64,000 nucleotides of DNA from positions 1 to 64,000 of the forward strand of contig NZ_JHWJ01000011.1 in assembly GCF_000687555.1 (NCBI RefSeq), written 5' to 3'. A model generated the notes under the pieces. The model made no database searches. It had not been told where the DNA came from and was given only the letters and a program-made list of their open reading frames with translations. Shown in pieces: positions 44,252 through 53,660 of this stretch. The stretch is from [Clostridium] aerotolerans DSM 5434. GTDB lineage: Bacteria > Bacillota > Clostridia > Lachnospirales > Lachnospiraceae. The position numbers and the translations under genes were made by a program. Positions within the stretch are counted from its first letter, which is position 1, and each line of letters begins with the position of its first letter.

Positions 44252-45601
44252 TTATCTGCAAGCTTCTATCGCTGATTTTAAGATGGAAAGTCCGCTGTCA
44301 AGCTGCTCATCTGTGACCACAAGAGGACATAAGAATCGTATTACATTGGACCCGGAGCCAGCGCTCTCTACAATCAGGCCTTTCTGCACGCAGTGGGCTA
44401 CGATGGCGGATACCAGCGTTCCGTTGGGAATCTTGCTCTCTTTGTCTTTCACAAATTCGATCCCCATCATGCTTCCAATGCCTCTCACATCGCCCACTTC
44501 CTCAAATTCTATCTTCCAGCTTTCAAATTCCTTCCGGCATTTTTCAGCTATCTTAAGGGCTCTGGCGCATAAGTCTTCTTTTTCAATGATTTCAATGGTC
44601 TTAAGGGCGGAAGCACAGGCTAGGGCATTACCCCCGAAGGTTCCTCCGATGACACCACCTCTTACCCCGTCAAAAACCTCTTTGGCTGCTGTGACTGCAC
44701 TTAAGGGAAGACCTCCTGCTATGGACTTTGCAGAAACCAGGATATCCGGAGGGCAGCCTGCCTCTTTCCAGTAATGGGATACAAAGAGCCTGCCAGACCT
44801 TGCAAAGCCGGTCTGAACCTCATCGGCGATGAGTAAGATTCCATATTCATCACAGATTTTTCTAAGCGCCTTCACCCACTCCAAAGGAGCCGGAATAAAA
44901 CCGCCCTCTCCCTGGACAGGCTCCACTACGATTGCTGCCACGTATTCGGCTGGTGATGCCTCCTCAAAGACCTTATGAAGCCGTTCCACGTAATACTCAA
45001 TAGCCATTTCCTCCCCATACCCTTTAGGCCCACGGTAGAGATAAGGAAATTCTGCCCGGTAAATGCCGTCAGGGAATGGTCCAATCCCGGCGGCATAAGA
45101 CTTCTTTGCCGTCATAGAGGCTGCAAGAAGAGTTCTTCCATGAAAGGCACCGGAAAAGACAATAATATTGGGTCTGCCGGAATAGGATCTTGCTATCTTT
45201 ACCGCATTTTCTATGGCCTCAGCTCCCGAATTGGCAAACATGGTCTTTTTCGTTTCTGCCTTTAAGGGAACAATTTCATTCATTTTTTCCGCCAGGCTTA
45301 TGTATCCCTCATGAGTCACAATATTCATCATGGCATGGAAATACTGCTCTGACTGCTCTTTGACTGCTTCTACCAGTTCCGGGCGGCTGTATCCGATATT
45401 CAATACGCCAACGCCTCCCACCCAGTCAAGGAAACGGTTTCCGTCCACATCCTCAAGCATAGCCCCTTCTCCACGTTTGATGACACAGGGATAGACCGAC
45501 TTTATGGCATTGGGTACTGCTTCCATTCTTCTCTTTAAGATAGCATCAGCCTTTGGTCCTGGCAAAGGTGTCTTTATTTCCGGCAGCGAATCCTTTAACA
45601 T
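44252..45601 (-). CDS. Class III aminotransferase (4-aminobutyrate aminotransferase-like)
   Basis: PLP-dependent class III aminotransferase (449 aa). The PLP lysine is in LVSAKSIAGG. Conserved segments are NSGAEAIENAVKIAR, IADEVQTGFARSG and GTFGGNALACA. The GabT-like layout suggests an omega-amino acid such as GABA or a related amine as donor. It is the last gene of the operon ABC ATPase, permease, binding protein, Fe-alcohol dehydrogenase, aminotransferase. A semialdehyde made here could be reduced by the adjacent dehydrogenase. The start at 45601 follows GGGAGGATATT. Confidence 0.88.
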   Translation of the reverse strand: MLKDSLPEIKTPLPGPKADAILKRRMEAVPNAIKSVYPCVIKRGEGAMLEDVDGNRFLDWVGGVGVLNIGYSRPELVEAVKEQSEQYFHAMMNIVTHEGYISLAEKMNEIVPLKAETKKTMFANSGAEAIENAVKIARSYSGRPNIIVFSGAFHGRTLLAASMTAKKSYAAGIGPFPDGIYRAEFPYLYRGPKGYGEEMAIEYYVERLHKVFEEASPAEYVAAIVVEPVQGEGGFIPAPLEWVKALRKICDEYGILLIADEVQTGFARSGRLFVSHYWKEAGCPPDILVSAKSIAGGLPLSAVTAAKEVFDGVRGGVIGGTFGGNALACASALKTIEIIEKEDLCARALKIAEKCRKEFESWKIEFEEVGDVRGIGSMMGIEFVKDKESKIPNGTLVSAIVAHCVQKGLIVESAGSGSNVIRFLCPLVVTDEQLDSGLSILKSAIEACR

Positions 45602-45638
45602 AATATCCTCCCATTCTGCGCTGCGTTTGCACAACGTC

Positions 45639-46769
45639 TTACAGTGATTTTCTATAGATTTCCTTAACTTCTTCCGGGGTAAACACCACCGGGTGGTTTG
45701 CCATACTGGGGGCAGAAACCTTAAAGCAGTTCTCTGTCAGCCAATTTAAATCACTCTCTTCAACTCCCATATCCTTAAGACCTTCCGTAAGGCCCAAACG
45801 AGTGATAAGGTTTCTGATCTGATCTGTAAAATCCCATTCTCCCTCTCCTCCGAGAAGCTTAGAAAGTGTAGCAAACTTATGGGGTGCCCCCTTTATGGAG
45901 GCTTCAAATACATAGGGCGCCAGAGCGGCAAGTCCTCTTCCGTGAACGGCGTCCTTTAAACCGCTGACCGGATGCTCCATTCCGTGAAGAGCCGTGACCC
46001 CAGCGGTATTGATTACCATACCGCCAAGAGTGCTGGCAAGTGAGAGCTGGTCCCAATGGTTTAAATCCTCTGTACCCTCGTAAAGGCTTACAAGACTTTC
46101 TGCTGCAAGTCTTACTCCTTCTAAGGCCATAAGCTCCGTAAGAGGCTGGGATGTGGCAGAAAGGTAAGCATCTATGTTGTGACAAAGGGCATCAAAGCCA
46201 ACGGAAGCAAGTATGTTTCCTGGCATTGTCATCATCAACTGAGGGTCTACAATGGAGCAAGCCGGAACGATGGCACTGCACCGCAGGGATTTCTTATCCA
46301 GGGTCTCTGGATTAGTCATGACGGCAAAGCCATTTCCCTCGCTTCCTGTTCCGCAGGTGGTTGGCACTGCCAGAACAGGAAGAGCCTTATCGCTATTCTT
46401 CTTTCCATAAATATAATCACTGATATCCCCTTCATTTACCGCCTGAAAGGCAATCCCCTTTCCCGTATCCAGGCTGCTTCCGCCTCCTATGGAAAGGATG
46501 AAGTCGCACCCTTCCCTTCGGGCAATTTCGGCCCCTTTGCTTACGGTGGTGGTCAGGGGGTTTGGCTCTGCTTTGTCAAACAATACATAGGAAACTCCAT
46601 GGTCCTCTAACTGCTTTATGGCTCTGTCTAAGAGTCCTGATTTCCTGGTGCTGGTTCCGCCCGTAACAATCAAGGCCCGGGTCCCAAGAGCGGCTGCCCT
46701 TTCCCCAATGACATCTGCCTTCCCGCGTCCGAACACCAGGTTGACCGGTAAATAATATTGAAATTCCAT
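45639..46769 (-). CDS. Iron-containing alcohol dehydrogenase
   Basis: Group III (Fe-dependent) alcohol dehydrogenase (376 aa). The NAD(P)-binding GGGSSLDTGKG lies in the N-terminal half. Metal ligands are in GFDALCHNIDAYLS (Asp, His), HGMEHPVSG and DAVHGRG. Relatives include 4-hydroxybutyrate dehydrogenase and butanol dehydrogenase. With the GabT-like aminotransferase 37 bases downstream, reduction of succinate semialdehyde to 4-hydroxybutyrate is a reasonable inference, but other semialdehydes are possible. Confidence 0.88.
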   Translation of the reverse strand: MEFQYYLPVNLVFGRGKADVIGERAAALGTRALIVTGGTSTRKSGLLDRAIKQLEDHGVSYVLFDKAEPNPLTTTVSKGAEIARREGCDFILSIGGGSSLDTGKGIAFQAVNEGDISDYIYGKKNSDKALPVLAVPTTCGTGSEGNGFAVMTNPETLDKKSLRCSAIVPACSIVDPQLMMTMPGNILASVGFDALCHNIDAYLSATSQPLTELMALEGVRLAAESLVSLYEGTEDLNHWDQLSLASTLGGMVINTAGVTALHGMEHPVSGLKDAVHGRGLAALAPYVFEASIKGAPHKFATLSKLLGGEGEWDFTDQIRNLITRLGLTEGLKDMGVEESDLNWLTENCFKVSAPSMANHPVVFTPEEVKEIYRKSL

Positions 46770-46835
46770 GTAAAATCCTCTTTCCTGTCAAACTGTAGGC
46801 TGACCGGCGCTTGTTGAAAGCGGGTCTGCATACTG

Positions 46836-47714
46836 CTATTTTACATTTGTTGTCTTTCCTTCTTCTACGCCTACAAAATAATCCTCTGTCAGGCCGTAAT
46901 CCTTTAATATCTTTAACAGCGTTCCATCTGCTTTCATTTCATTCAGCGCCTTGTTAATTTCTGCCAGAAACTCTTTGTCTTCAAAGCGTACCGCAGCACC
47001 GATCTGTCCGCTTGCCTCTGCTTCATATGGGGAAAGAAGCTTAAGCTTTAAGGAGCTGTCAGAAGAAAGGGTATAGCCTGCAACGATTCCGTCGGTTACT
47101 ACGGCATCCACTTTCCCGGTATTGACAGCAGTCATTAAGGTCGCCTGATTGTCATACGCTTCCAGTCCGCCGATTTTTCCTTCATCCAGCCATTTTTGTG
47201 CAGTCTCATAAAAGGTGGTTCCTGGCTGGGCTCCTACTTTTTTATCCTTTAAATCTTCCTTGGTCTTTATGGAGGAGCTTTCTGGGATTACCACTGCCTC
47301 GCCTTCCTGATACCATTTATCCGTAAAAGCAGCAATCTGAAGACGTTCGTCTTTTACATACATGGCATCTGCCACCATATCTACGTTCTTGTTATTAAGC
47401 TCTACCAATAGATTGGAAAAGTCTGTGACCTTCATCTGGATATCGCCGATTCCCAAACGCTTGCAGATCTCCTTTAAGATTTCAATATCAAGTCCCTTTA
47501 ACTTTTTAGACTCCACATCCGTATAAGAAAATGGGGCGTCGTTTGAGGAGCCAATGAGGAGATAGCCTTTTTCCTTTGCTTTTGTCAGCATGGCGGATTC
47601 TCCTGCTACTGTCTTTGTTTCTGATTTCTTTCCCTGACAGCCCATAAGTGACACCGCTGTAAGCGCAAATACCATGAGCCATAGGATTCCATTTCTTCTT
47701 GTTCTGTTCTTCAT
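46836..47714 (-). CDS. Amino-acid ABC transporter substrate-binding lipoprotein
   Basis: Family 3 extracellular solute-binding lipoprotein (292 aa) with signal peptide and lipobox SLMGC (C26). The type II periplasmic binding fold is recognised from GSSNDAPFSYTD, GLDIEILKEI, KDKKVGAQPGTT and a C-terminal ADGTLLKILKDYGL. It feeds the adjacent permease and ATPase. The substrate may be a polar or omega-amino acid given the downstream enzymes. Confidence 0.9.
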   Translation of the reverse strand: MKNRTRRNGILWLMVFALTAVSLMGCQGKKSETKTVAGESAMLTKAKEKGYLLIGSSNDAPFSYTDVESKKLKGLDIEILKEICKRLGIGDIQMKVTDFSNLLVELNNKNVDMVADAMYVKDERLQIAAFTDKWYQEGEAVVIPESSSIKTKEDLKDKKVGAQPGTTFYETAQKWLDEGKIGGLEAYDNQATLMTAVNTGKVDAVVTDGIVAGYTLSSDSSLKLKLLSPYEAEASGQIGAAVRFEDKEFLAEINKALNEMKADGTLLKILKDYGLTEDYFVGVEEGKTTNVK

Positions 47715-47743
47715 ACTCCTGTTTCCTTTCTTTATTATGCTTG

Positions 47744-48439
47744 TTATGGGGTCCTTTTCAGCCTTCTCTCCAGTATCCCGCCAAGTTGGGAAAGAGGAAG
47801 ACTTAGCATCAGATATACCAATGCCAGTATGGTGTAAGCCTCCACCGTAAGAAATGTCTGGGAGGCATAGGTTTTCGTCCGAAGGAGAAGCTCCTGAACC
47901 GAAATCATGGCAAGAAGGGATGTGTCTTTGATTAACATGACCAGATAATTTCCAAAAACGGGTACGGAATTTCGCAAAGCCGGCGGTATGATAAAGTGAA
48001 AAAGCACCTTTTTCTCGCTAAAGCCAAGGGCCAGGCCGGCCTCCCTCTGACCAGGATCAATTGCAAGTATGGCTGACCGTATGACCTCTGACATATAGCA
48101 GCCGTAATTGACTGCAAAACCGATGATACCGCAGGTAGATGCCTTTAGCTGGACATTGGCTTCATATCCAAAAGCCAGCAGCACTCCGTTGATTAAGGTC
48201 GGGACTACATAGTAGATATAAAACAGCTGAACCAAAAGGGGCGTTCCCCGGACCAGTTCAATGATGATTCCAAGAAACCGGCTGAGTAGCCTATGCTTTG
48301 AAAGTCTTCCGATGGCTATGAGTAAGGCTGCGATTAAAGCCAGGGAAAAGCCTGCCAGCGTGATATAAAGGACGATTCCCACGCCTCCTAAAAGACTGGG
48401 CAGTAAGGTTCCGAATGCTTTTGCAAAATTAAGTTCCAT
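47744..48439 (-). CDS. Amino-acid ABC transporter permease
   Basis: HisM/GlnP-type permease (231 aa) with about five helices. The EAA loop is EAGLALGFSEKKVLFHFIIPPA, where it contacts the ATPase, and IELVRGTPLLVQLF is the family's N-terminal signature. It lies 12 bases after the ATPase gene and 29 before the binding-protein gene. Confidence 0.92.
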   Translation of the reverse strand: MELNFAKAFGTLLPSLLGGVGIVLYITLAGFSLALIAALLIAIGRLSKHRLLSRFLGIIIELVRGTPLLVQLFYIYYVVPTLINGVLLAFGYEANVQLKASTCGIIGFAVNYGCYMSEVIRSAILAIDPGQREAGLALGFSEKKVLFHFIIPPALRNSVPVFGNYLVMLIKDTSLLAMISVQELLLRTKTYASQTFLTVEAYTILALVYLMLSLPLSQLGGILERRLKRTP

Positions 48440-48451
48440 GGTGTCACCTCC

Positions 48452-49174
48452 CTAAAGCACTCTGGATAAGAATGCCTTTGTTCTTTCATTTTTCGGCTGG
48501 GTAAATATTTCATCCGGCGGTCCTTCTTCAACGATGTAGCCGCCGTCCATAAAGATGACCCGGTCCGCCACATCTTTGGCAAACCCCATTTCATGGGTCA
48601 CTACGATCATAGTCATTCCTTCTCCAGCCAGCTGCTTCATGACCTCCAGAACATCTCCTACCAGCTCAGGATCAAGAGCGGAGGTGGGTTCATCAAAGAG
48701 AAGGATTTCCGGCTTCATGGCAAGGGCTCTTGCAATGGCAACCCTTTGCTGCTGCCCTCCGGATAAGGACGAGGGATAGGAATCCGCCTTGTGGGAAAGC
48801 CCTACTTTTTCAAGGAGCTTTAGTGCCTCCTCCCTGGCTTCCTTTTGAGGCACCTTATTAAGCTTCATGGGCGCATACATTACATTTTCAAGTGTGCTCA
48901 TCAGGGGAAAGAGATGGAACCTCTGAAATACCATTCCCACCTGCTTTCGGTAATCCGTTACCTTCTTCCCTAAATGGACTATGTTGTCTCCCAGATACAA
49001 AATCTCTCCTCCGGTAGGCTTTTCTAACAGGTTAATGCACCGTAAAAATGTGCTTTTTCCAGAACCGGAGGGACCGATAATAACAACGACCTCTCCCTTA
49101 CTGACGGTCATATTCACATCCCGCAAAACCTCCAGATCCTCGAAACATTTTGATAAATTTTTTATTTGCAGCAT
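48452..49174 (-). CDS. Amino-acid ABC transporter ATPase
   Basis: ABC ATPase (240 aa) of the GlnQ/HisP type. Walker [11 protein letters not shown]-loop VFQRFHLFP, signature LSGGQQQR, Walker [13 protein letters not shown] and switch His in VTHEMGFA are all intact. It is the first gene of the five-gene uptake and catabolism operon; a terminator lies between it and the upstream kinase-like gene. Confidence 0.94.
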   Translation of the reverse strand: MLQIKNLSKCFEDLEVLRDVNMTVSKGEVVVIIGPSGSGKSTFLRCINLLEKPTGGEILYLGDNIVHLGKKVTDYRKQVGMVFQRFHLFPLMSTLENVMYAPMKLNKVPQKEAREEALKLLEKVGLSHKADSYPSSLSGGQQQRVAIARALAMKPEILLFDEPTSALDPELVGDVLEVMKQLAGEGMTMIVVTHEMGFAKDVADRVIFMDGGYIVEEGPPDEIFTQPKNERTKAFLSRVL

Positions 49175-49221
49175 GACCTTAGTCCTCCTCTCTCCTGGTT
49201 TCTTTTATTTTTTGGAACAAA

Positions 49222-49258
49222 AAAGAGCAATGTCTTTTTTACAAAAGCTCCATTGCCC
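49222..49258 (-). terminator. Terminator after the cytidylate-kinase-like gene
   Basis: GAGCAATG (49225-49232) pairs with CATTGCCC (49251-49258), with one G-U wobble on the minus-strand transcript, followed on that strand by TTTTTTG. It separates the kinase-like gene from the ABC operon. Confidence 0.65.
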
Positions 49259-49290
49259 TGGACGTATCTGATATTTAATTGTCTTCCCTG

Positions 49291-49899
49291 TTAAGAAACA
49301 AGGCTGGGAAATTTTTTACGGATAAGCTCTGTTAAGATATCACAGGTTCCTTCCACTCCAAGTAAGCTGGAATCGATCATCACATTCTTATAGTCCTTAT
49401 CGGACATCAAGTATCCGCAGTAATGTCTGTGGTAGGATTCTCTGGCCTTATCTACGGAGGCGATCATCTTCTTTGCTTCATCCGGCTTCATATTCAGCCT
49501 TTCGATGCAGTTGGAAAGCCTTGCTTCATAAGGAGCGTAGATAAAAATATGGATGATATTTTTATGGTCCCTTAAAATGTGATCCGCACATCTCCCTACG
49601 ATAATGCAGGATTCCCGTTCTGCTAAGTCTACGATAATCTTTTTCTGGGTAGAAAAGACGGAATCCTGAATGGCTGTGGTTCCCATGCCAAGTGGATAAT
49701 TCATGTTAAAGAATGCTGTTTTCGCACTTTCTTCTACATCGCTGATGGCTGAAACGGGAAGCTTTAAATCCTTTGAAGTCATTTCAACAATGTCCCTGTC
49801 ATAGTATTCAATTCCCAGCTTCTCACTGACCAGCCGTGCAATGGGTCTTCCCAGGCTGCCAAATTGTCTCGTAATGGTAACAACAAATGTTTCCCTCAC
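49291..49899 (-). CDS. Cytidylate kinase-like P-loop protein
   Basis: Predicted nucleotide kinase of the cytidylate kinase-like family (202 aa). The N-terminal TITRQFGSLGRPIARLVSEKLG is a variant P-loop typical of this family; IIVGRCADHIL and CIERLNM follow. The proposed start is GTG at 49899, preceded by GAGGTG; the 28 residues encoded further upstream are not conserved-looking and would overlap the divergent pucR promoter. The cellular substrate is not known. Confidence 0.83.
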   Translation of the reverse strand: MRETFVVTITRQFGSLGRPIARLVSEKLGIEYYDRDIVEMTSKDLKLPVSAISDVEESAKTAFFNMNYPLGMGTTAIQDSVFSTQKKIIVDLAERESCIIVGRCADHILRDHKNIIHIFIYAPYEARLSNCIERLNMKPDEAKKMIASVDKARESYHRHYCGYLMSDKDYKNVMIDSSLLGVEGTCDILTELIRKKFPSLVS

Positions 49900-50058
49900 A
49901 TGGAACACCTCTTTCCTCAGGTTCTGTATTATTTTGATATTATACGCTGTGGACTCTCCTGCTTCAATAGGTGTATCCTCCAAATTTTTCGGTTATTGTT
50001 GTACTCCGGGTACAAAGCATGTTATACTGTACCATCATATCATCAGGAGGACCCGCCT

Positions 50059-51180
50059 ATGAGAACTCAGGTTTTGGATCTTTACCACACCACGAAGGAA
50101 AAATACAGCTTAAAGCTTTTAAGCGGCGAAGCAGGACTTACCAACTCAATCTCCTGGGTATATCTGGCCGAGGATTTTCAGAACATGCCATTTTTAAAGG
50201 GGGGAGAGCTTGTGATCACCACCGGACTTTTTATGCAGAGCGGAATCACGCTTTCTGAATTCATCTGCGCCCTTGTAACAAGAAGCTGCAGCGGAATCTT
50301 AATCAATGTAGGGCAGTATATCCACGAAGGAGATATCACCGAAGATATTAAGGAGTTTTGCAAGAACAGTGACTTCCCCTTAATCACCATGCCCTGGAAG
50401 ATTCATCTGGTGGACATTATGCAGGATTATTGCCGAACTCTTTTATTAAGCACCAGAAATGCAGACCTGATTAACGCCGCCTTTCTCGGGGCCATCTATC
50501 AGTCTCCCCTTCATGAAAGCACACTTCTCACCTTAAATCAGCACGGCTTTCCTACAAAGGCCGAATACCGTATCTTTGTCATCTCGAACCTACAGACCAC
50601 AACAAGAATCACCTTTTCCCTAAACCACAGACAATTAAAATACCACTTATTTGAACATGATCATCTTCAGATCCTGATTGTTCTCATGTCTCAGCCTGAT
50701 ATTCCCCTTGGCGAGCTCCTTGATATTCTTCTCTTTTGTGACAGCATAACCCTTGGAATCAGCAATTCCTTTTCGTCCCTTATGGACTTTGGACTCTGCT
50801 ATAAGCGGGCAAGGTTTGCCCTGGCGGCGGCTTCCTTTTGGAGTATTCCTTCTGTATATTTTGAAGAGCTGGGGATTTTTCAGATTCTTTTTTCCTCCTC
50901 AGACCCGGAAATGTTAAAGGGAATCAGTCAAAAAAGCCTGGGAGTCTTGGAAGAGTTCGATGTTTCTCATGATTCAGACTATGTGGATACCTTAAGAACC
51001 TTTCTTCTTTCGGACTGCAATCTGCTGGAGACTGCCTCCAGCATGCATACCCATCGAAATACCATTGTTTACCGTCTGAAAAAGATAAAAGAATTGTTGC
51101 ATACGGAGCTGAATGACTCCAAGATTAAATTTGAATTGTTGATGGCCTTTTATATCCGGGAATATTTTCTGATTGAATGA
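50059..51180 (+). CDS. PucR-family transcriptional regulator
   Basis: Regulator (373 aa) with an N-terminal PucR sensor domain (residues 5-115; SGEAGLTNSISWVYLAEDFQN, GELVITTGLFM), a middle GGDEF-like/linker domain and a C-terminal PucR HTH (ETASSMHTHRNTIVYRLKKI). PucR proteins usually activate purine or amino-acid catabolic genes in response to a pathway intermediate. The neighbouring amino-acid uptake and aminotransferase operon is the most likely target. The start at 50059 follows CAGGAGG; the longer frame from 49864 would overlap the divergent gene. Confidence 0.88.
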   Translation: MRTQVLDLYHTTKEKYSLKLLSGEAGLTNSISWVYLAEDFQNMPFLKGGELVITTGLFMQSGITLSEFICALVTRSCSGILINVGQYIHEGDITEDIKEFCKNSDFPLITMPWKIHLVDIMQDYCRTLLLSTRNADLINAAFLGAIYQSPLHESTLLTLNQHGFPTKAEYRIFVISNLQTTTRITFSLNHRQLKYHLFEHDHLQILIVLMSQPDIPLGELLDILLFCDSITLGISNSFSSLMDFGLCYKRARFALAAASFWSIPSVYFEELGIFQILFSSSDPEMLKGISQKSLGVLEEFDVSHDSDYVDTLRTFLLSDCNLLETASSMHTHRNTIVYRLKKIKELLHTELNDSKIKFELLMAFYIREYFLIE

Positions 51181-51185
51181 TATGC

Positions 51186-52043
51186 TTAAATTCCCAGCTC
51201 CATTGCTGCCTCCTGCCAGTAGACCTCCGGGAGTGTGGTCCATTCCTTTTTGCCTTCTCTCTCCCTGTATTTATGAAGGGCAAGTTCCAAGCATTCCTTG
51301 GAGTGGTCCACTCCTGTAAGCAAGCAGATTTCCACGATTCTGGCCCATATGTTGGCGCTCTCAAACAGACCGCTTTCATGAAGCTCCAAAGCCGCTTGAT
51401 TCTTATCATAATCAATCTGAAGCAGTTCTTCCTCCCATGTCCCCTTATGCCCATGAAGAATCCCATACTGGGCATTTCCCTGGTAATAGAAGGGCACTCC
51501 TGCCGATCCAACGTTAATCAGTTTTTTCCCTTCATATTCCTGGGCTCCCTGTATGTGGGTGTGACCGCATAAGAGGACCCCTGCATCCATGGACTTTAAT
51601 GTCTCTTCTGTTTCTTTGGTGCCCAGCCTTAAAACTCCTTTGGTGTGTTCCATAGAACCATGGCAGTAAAGCACATCCGGGTATCCTTTCACGATCATGC
51701 GCCCGGATATGCTTAGACTTTCAAAAAAGTCCAGATCACGTTCTGTCAGGTTCTCATAGGTGTATAATAGGCTTCCGGTGGCAGACGATGGCATTACCCA
51801 GCCCTCCCCTTTACCAGCCCTGTAATCTAACATATACTCTTCCCGGTTTCCTTTTATAAAGCTGCATTCATAGCTGTCCTTCAGCTCATATAGAAGCTTC
51901 ATGGTCTTTTGGGGAAAGGCGCAGTCACTGACATAATCCCCCAGGAATAGGAACCGGTCTGCTCCCTTAAGAATGGCATGGTCCACACAGGCCTTTAACC
52001 CATGATAATTGCTGTGAATATCACTGATTACCCCTATGTTCAT
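51186..52043 (-). CDS. Metallophosphoesterase (YfcE-like)
   Basis: Calcineurin-like metallophosphoesterase (285 aa) with all core motifs: DIHSN near the N-terminus, FLGDYVSD, GNREE, CHGS and GHTHIQ. It is probably a phosphodiesterase or phosphatase; the substrate is unknown. It lies three bases after the DUF1266-like gene on the same strand, so the two are co-transcribed. Confidence 0.9.
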   Translation of the reverse strand: MNIGVISDIHSNYHGLKACVDHAILKGADRFLFLGDYVSDCAFPQKTMKLLYELKDSYECSFIKGNREEYMLDYRAGKGEGWVMPSSATGSLLYTYENLTERDLDFFESLSISGRMIVKGYPDVLYCHGSMEHTKGVLRLGTKETEETLKSMDAGVLLCGHTHIQGAQEYEGKKLINVGSAGVPFYYQGNAQYGILHGHKGTWEEELLQIDYDKNQAALELHESGLFESANIWARIVEICLLTGVDHSKECLELALHKYREREGKKEWTTLPEVYWQEAAMELGI

Positions 52044-52046
52044 CCC

Positions 52047-53486
52047 TTATCTCTCCTTATGTACACGATTTTTCCCAAGAATCTGGTTCAGCTCGGAAAA
52101 CGCCAGTACGGCATTCTTAATATCCTCTGAATAGTAGGAAATCACTTTATCTTTATGAAGTCTTACATCATCCTTTTTGCTGATTCCTGCCTTTTTATAA
52201 TTCCGGGGCAAATGGAACATGGTCATGCCATTTACCTTAAAAGCAATCAAATCATGCTTTGTAAACTCATAGGAAAAATGTAGCTTCTGGCTCCAGGGAA
52301 TCACATGAAGTCTGGAACCGAACAGCTTTTTTTCCAACAGACGGATATAGCTGTCTGTAATCAAAAGATTTGAATTGGCCATAAAAGGAATCTCATCCGG
52401 GCAGCGTTTGAATTTCTTTTTCTTTACCAGCGCTTCCATATCTGAGAACCACTCTGAGTTCGTATCAGAAACAGGAACTGTATAGGAAGGCTCACAAATT
52501 TCCTGGTCCAGCAGATAACCGACTCCGTATTTATGAAAAATGGGAAATACCCTGGAACGGGAAAAGGCAAAACGTGGTTCTGATATTCCGGTATGGGATT
52601 CTGACTCATGTAGCCCGATTCCGTACCCTTCGGAAATATATCTGCAAAACTCTGTCATATCACTTCCGGTCCAAAGGCCGGATACTTCTAAAAGCTTCCC
52701 CTTGTGGGCGGCCAGCTTATAGCAGTTCTCCACGTAGCCTGAGGAATCCAGAATAAAGGTGCCGCTGACCGCTGACATTAACTGTTTTCCAAACACGGCA
52801 CTGGATAAGTAAGTCTGCCAGCTGCTAAAGAGAGCTTCGGTCACTTTCCCGTAATGGTTTAACAAATCTTCCGTTTCCTTCTCTGTCATAAAACCGACCA
52901 TACTTGCATCAGAGACAATGGAAATGATTCTTGATAAGTTAAAGCCAGCCATGGAACGCCCTCCAGTCAAAGAAAGCCAGCATTTATTTTTCTTAAAGAG
53001 CATGGATAAGCTTTCACGCTCTCCGTCATTTTCCCGGCGGAAAAACTCCAGGATAGAGGAACGGATCTTTTCCTTACTTTCGTTTAAACGTTCCATGAGA
53101 TGAAACTGCTCCCACACGGGGGCAAAGGGCTTTATGTATCGTTTGATCCTCTCACCCGCGGAGAAATAGACGGCTGCCTTTTCCCGGGACATGGCAGCAA
53201 ACTGTTCCGGAGCATGAAGGTATATCTCAATGAGGGCGCTGTAGATGATCCCGTCTGTTACGGCATAATGAAGAAGCTCTTTCAGCACAGGTTCTACTTC
53301 CTGGGGCTTTGTAATTCCGTAATTATCGTTTAAGGCCTTCTTTACAATGAGCTTGCTGTACGGAAATGCAGTATGTGGATTGACCGTAGTCAATATATCT
53401 TTTATCTGACCCATTGATGGCTTATCTTCCATAGGAAGAATTCCATAACGGTACATGGCGGCTAATATCAGGTATTTGTTCTTCAC
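52047..53486 (-). CDS. Uncharacterised protein with DUF1266-like domain
   Basis: Soluble protein (479 aa). Residues about 165-235 (WLSLTGGRSMAGFNLSRIISIVSDASMVGFMTEKETEDLL..., then FSSWQTYLSSAVFGKQ) resemble the DUF1266 fold of bacterial proteins of unknown role, in which a gatekeeper helix pair precedes an F-x-SW motif. The N-terminal part is helical, and the C-terminal part (about 340-460) holds a second mixed domain with PFMANSNLLITDSYIRLLE and EFTKHDLIAFKV that looks like a PH/GRAM-type or YcxB-like beta domain. No function can be given. It is coupled to the downstream phosphoesterase gene. Confidence 0.7.
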   Translation of the reverse strand: MKNKYLILAAMYRYGILPMEDKPSMGQIKDILTTVNPHTAFPYSKLIVKKALNDNYGITKPQEVEPVLKELLHYAVTDGIIYSALIEIYLHAPEQFAAMSREKAAVYFSAGERIKRYIKPFAPVWEQFHLMERLNESKEKIRSSILEFFRRENDGERESLSMLFKKNKCWLSLTGGRSMAGFNLSRIISIVSDASMVGFMTEKETEDLLNHYGKVTEALFSSWQTYLSSAVFGKQLMSAVSGTFILDSSGYVENCYKLAAHKGKLLEVSGLWTGSDMTEFCRYISEGYGIGLHESESHTGISEPRFAFSRSRVFPIFHKYGVGYLLDQEICEPSYTVPVSDTNSEWFSDMEALVKKKKFKRCPDEIPFMANSNLLITDSYIRLLEKKLFGSRLHVIPWSQKLHFSYEFTKHDLIAFKVNGMTMFHLPRNYKKAGISKKDDVRLHKDKVISYYSEDIKNAVLAFSELNQILGKNRVHKER

Positions 53487-53660
53487 TCAATGATCCTCGT
53501 CTTTCAGGTAACTATCAAAAGTAATACATGTTTCCATAATTCTAATACATTTTATTATATTTTTCCTATCAAGTAAATGCAGGAATTATAAAAAACGTGG
53601 AAAACCGCTTTTACTTGTGATAGGATAGGAACATAAAACTTGAGAGCGGAGGCAAAGACA

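Noticed and set aside
49864-50058. N-terminal extension of the PucR regulator
   Set aside because: It would overlap the divergent kinase-like gene; a CAGGAGG ribosome binding site and the conserved N-terminus both support the start at 50059.
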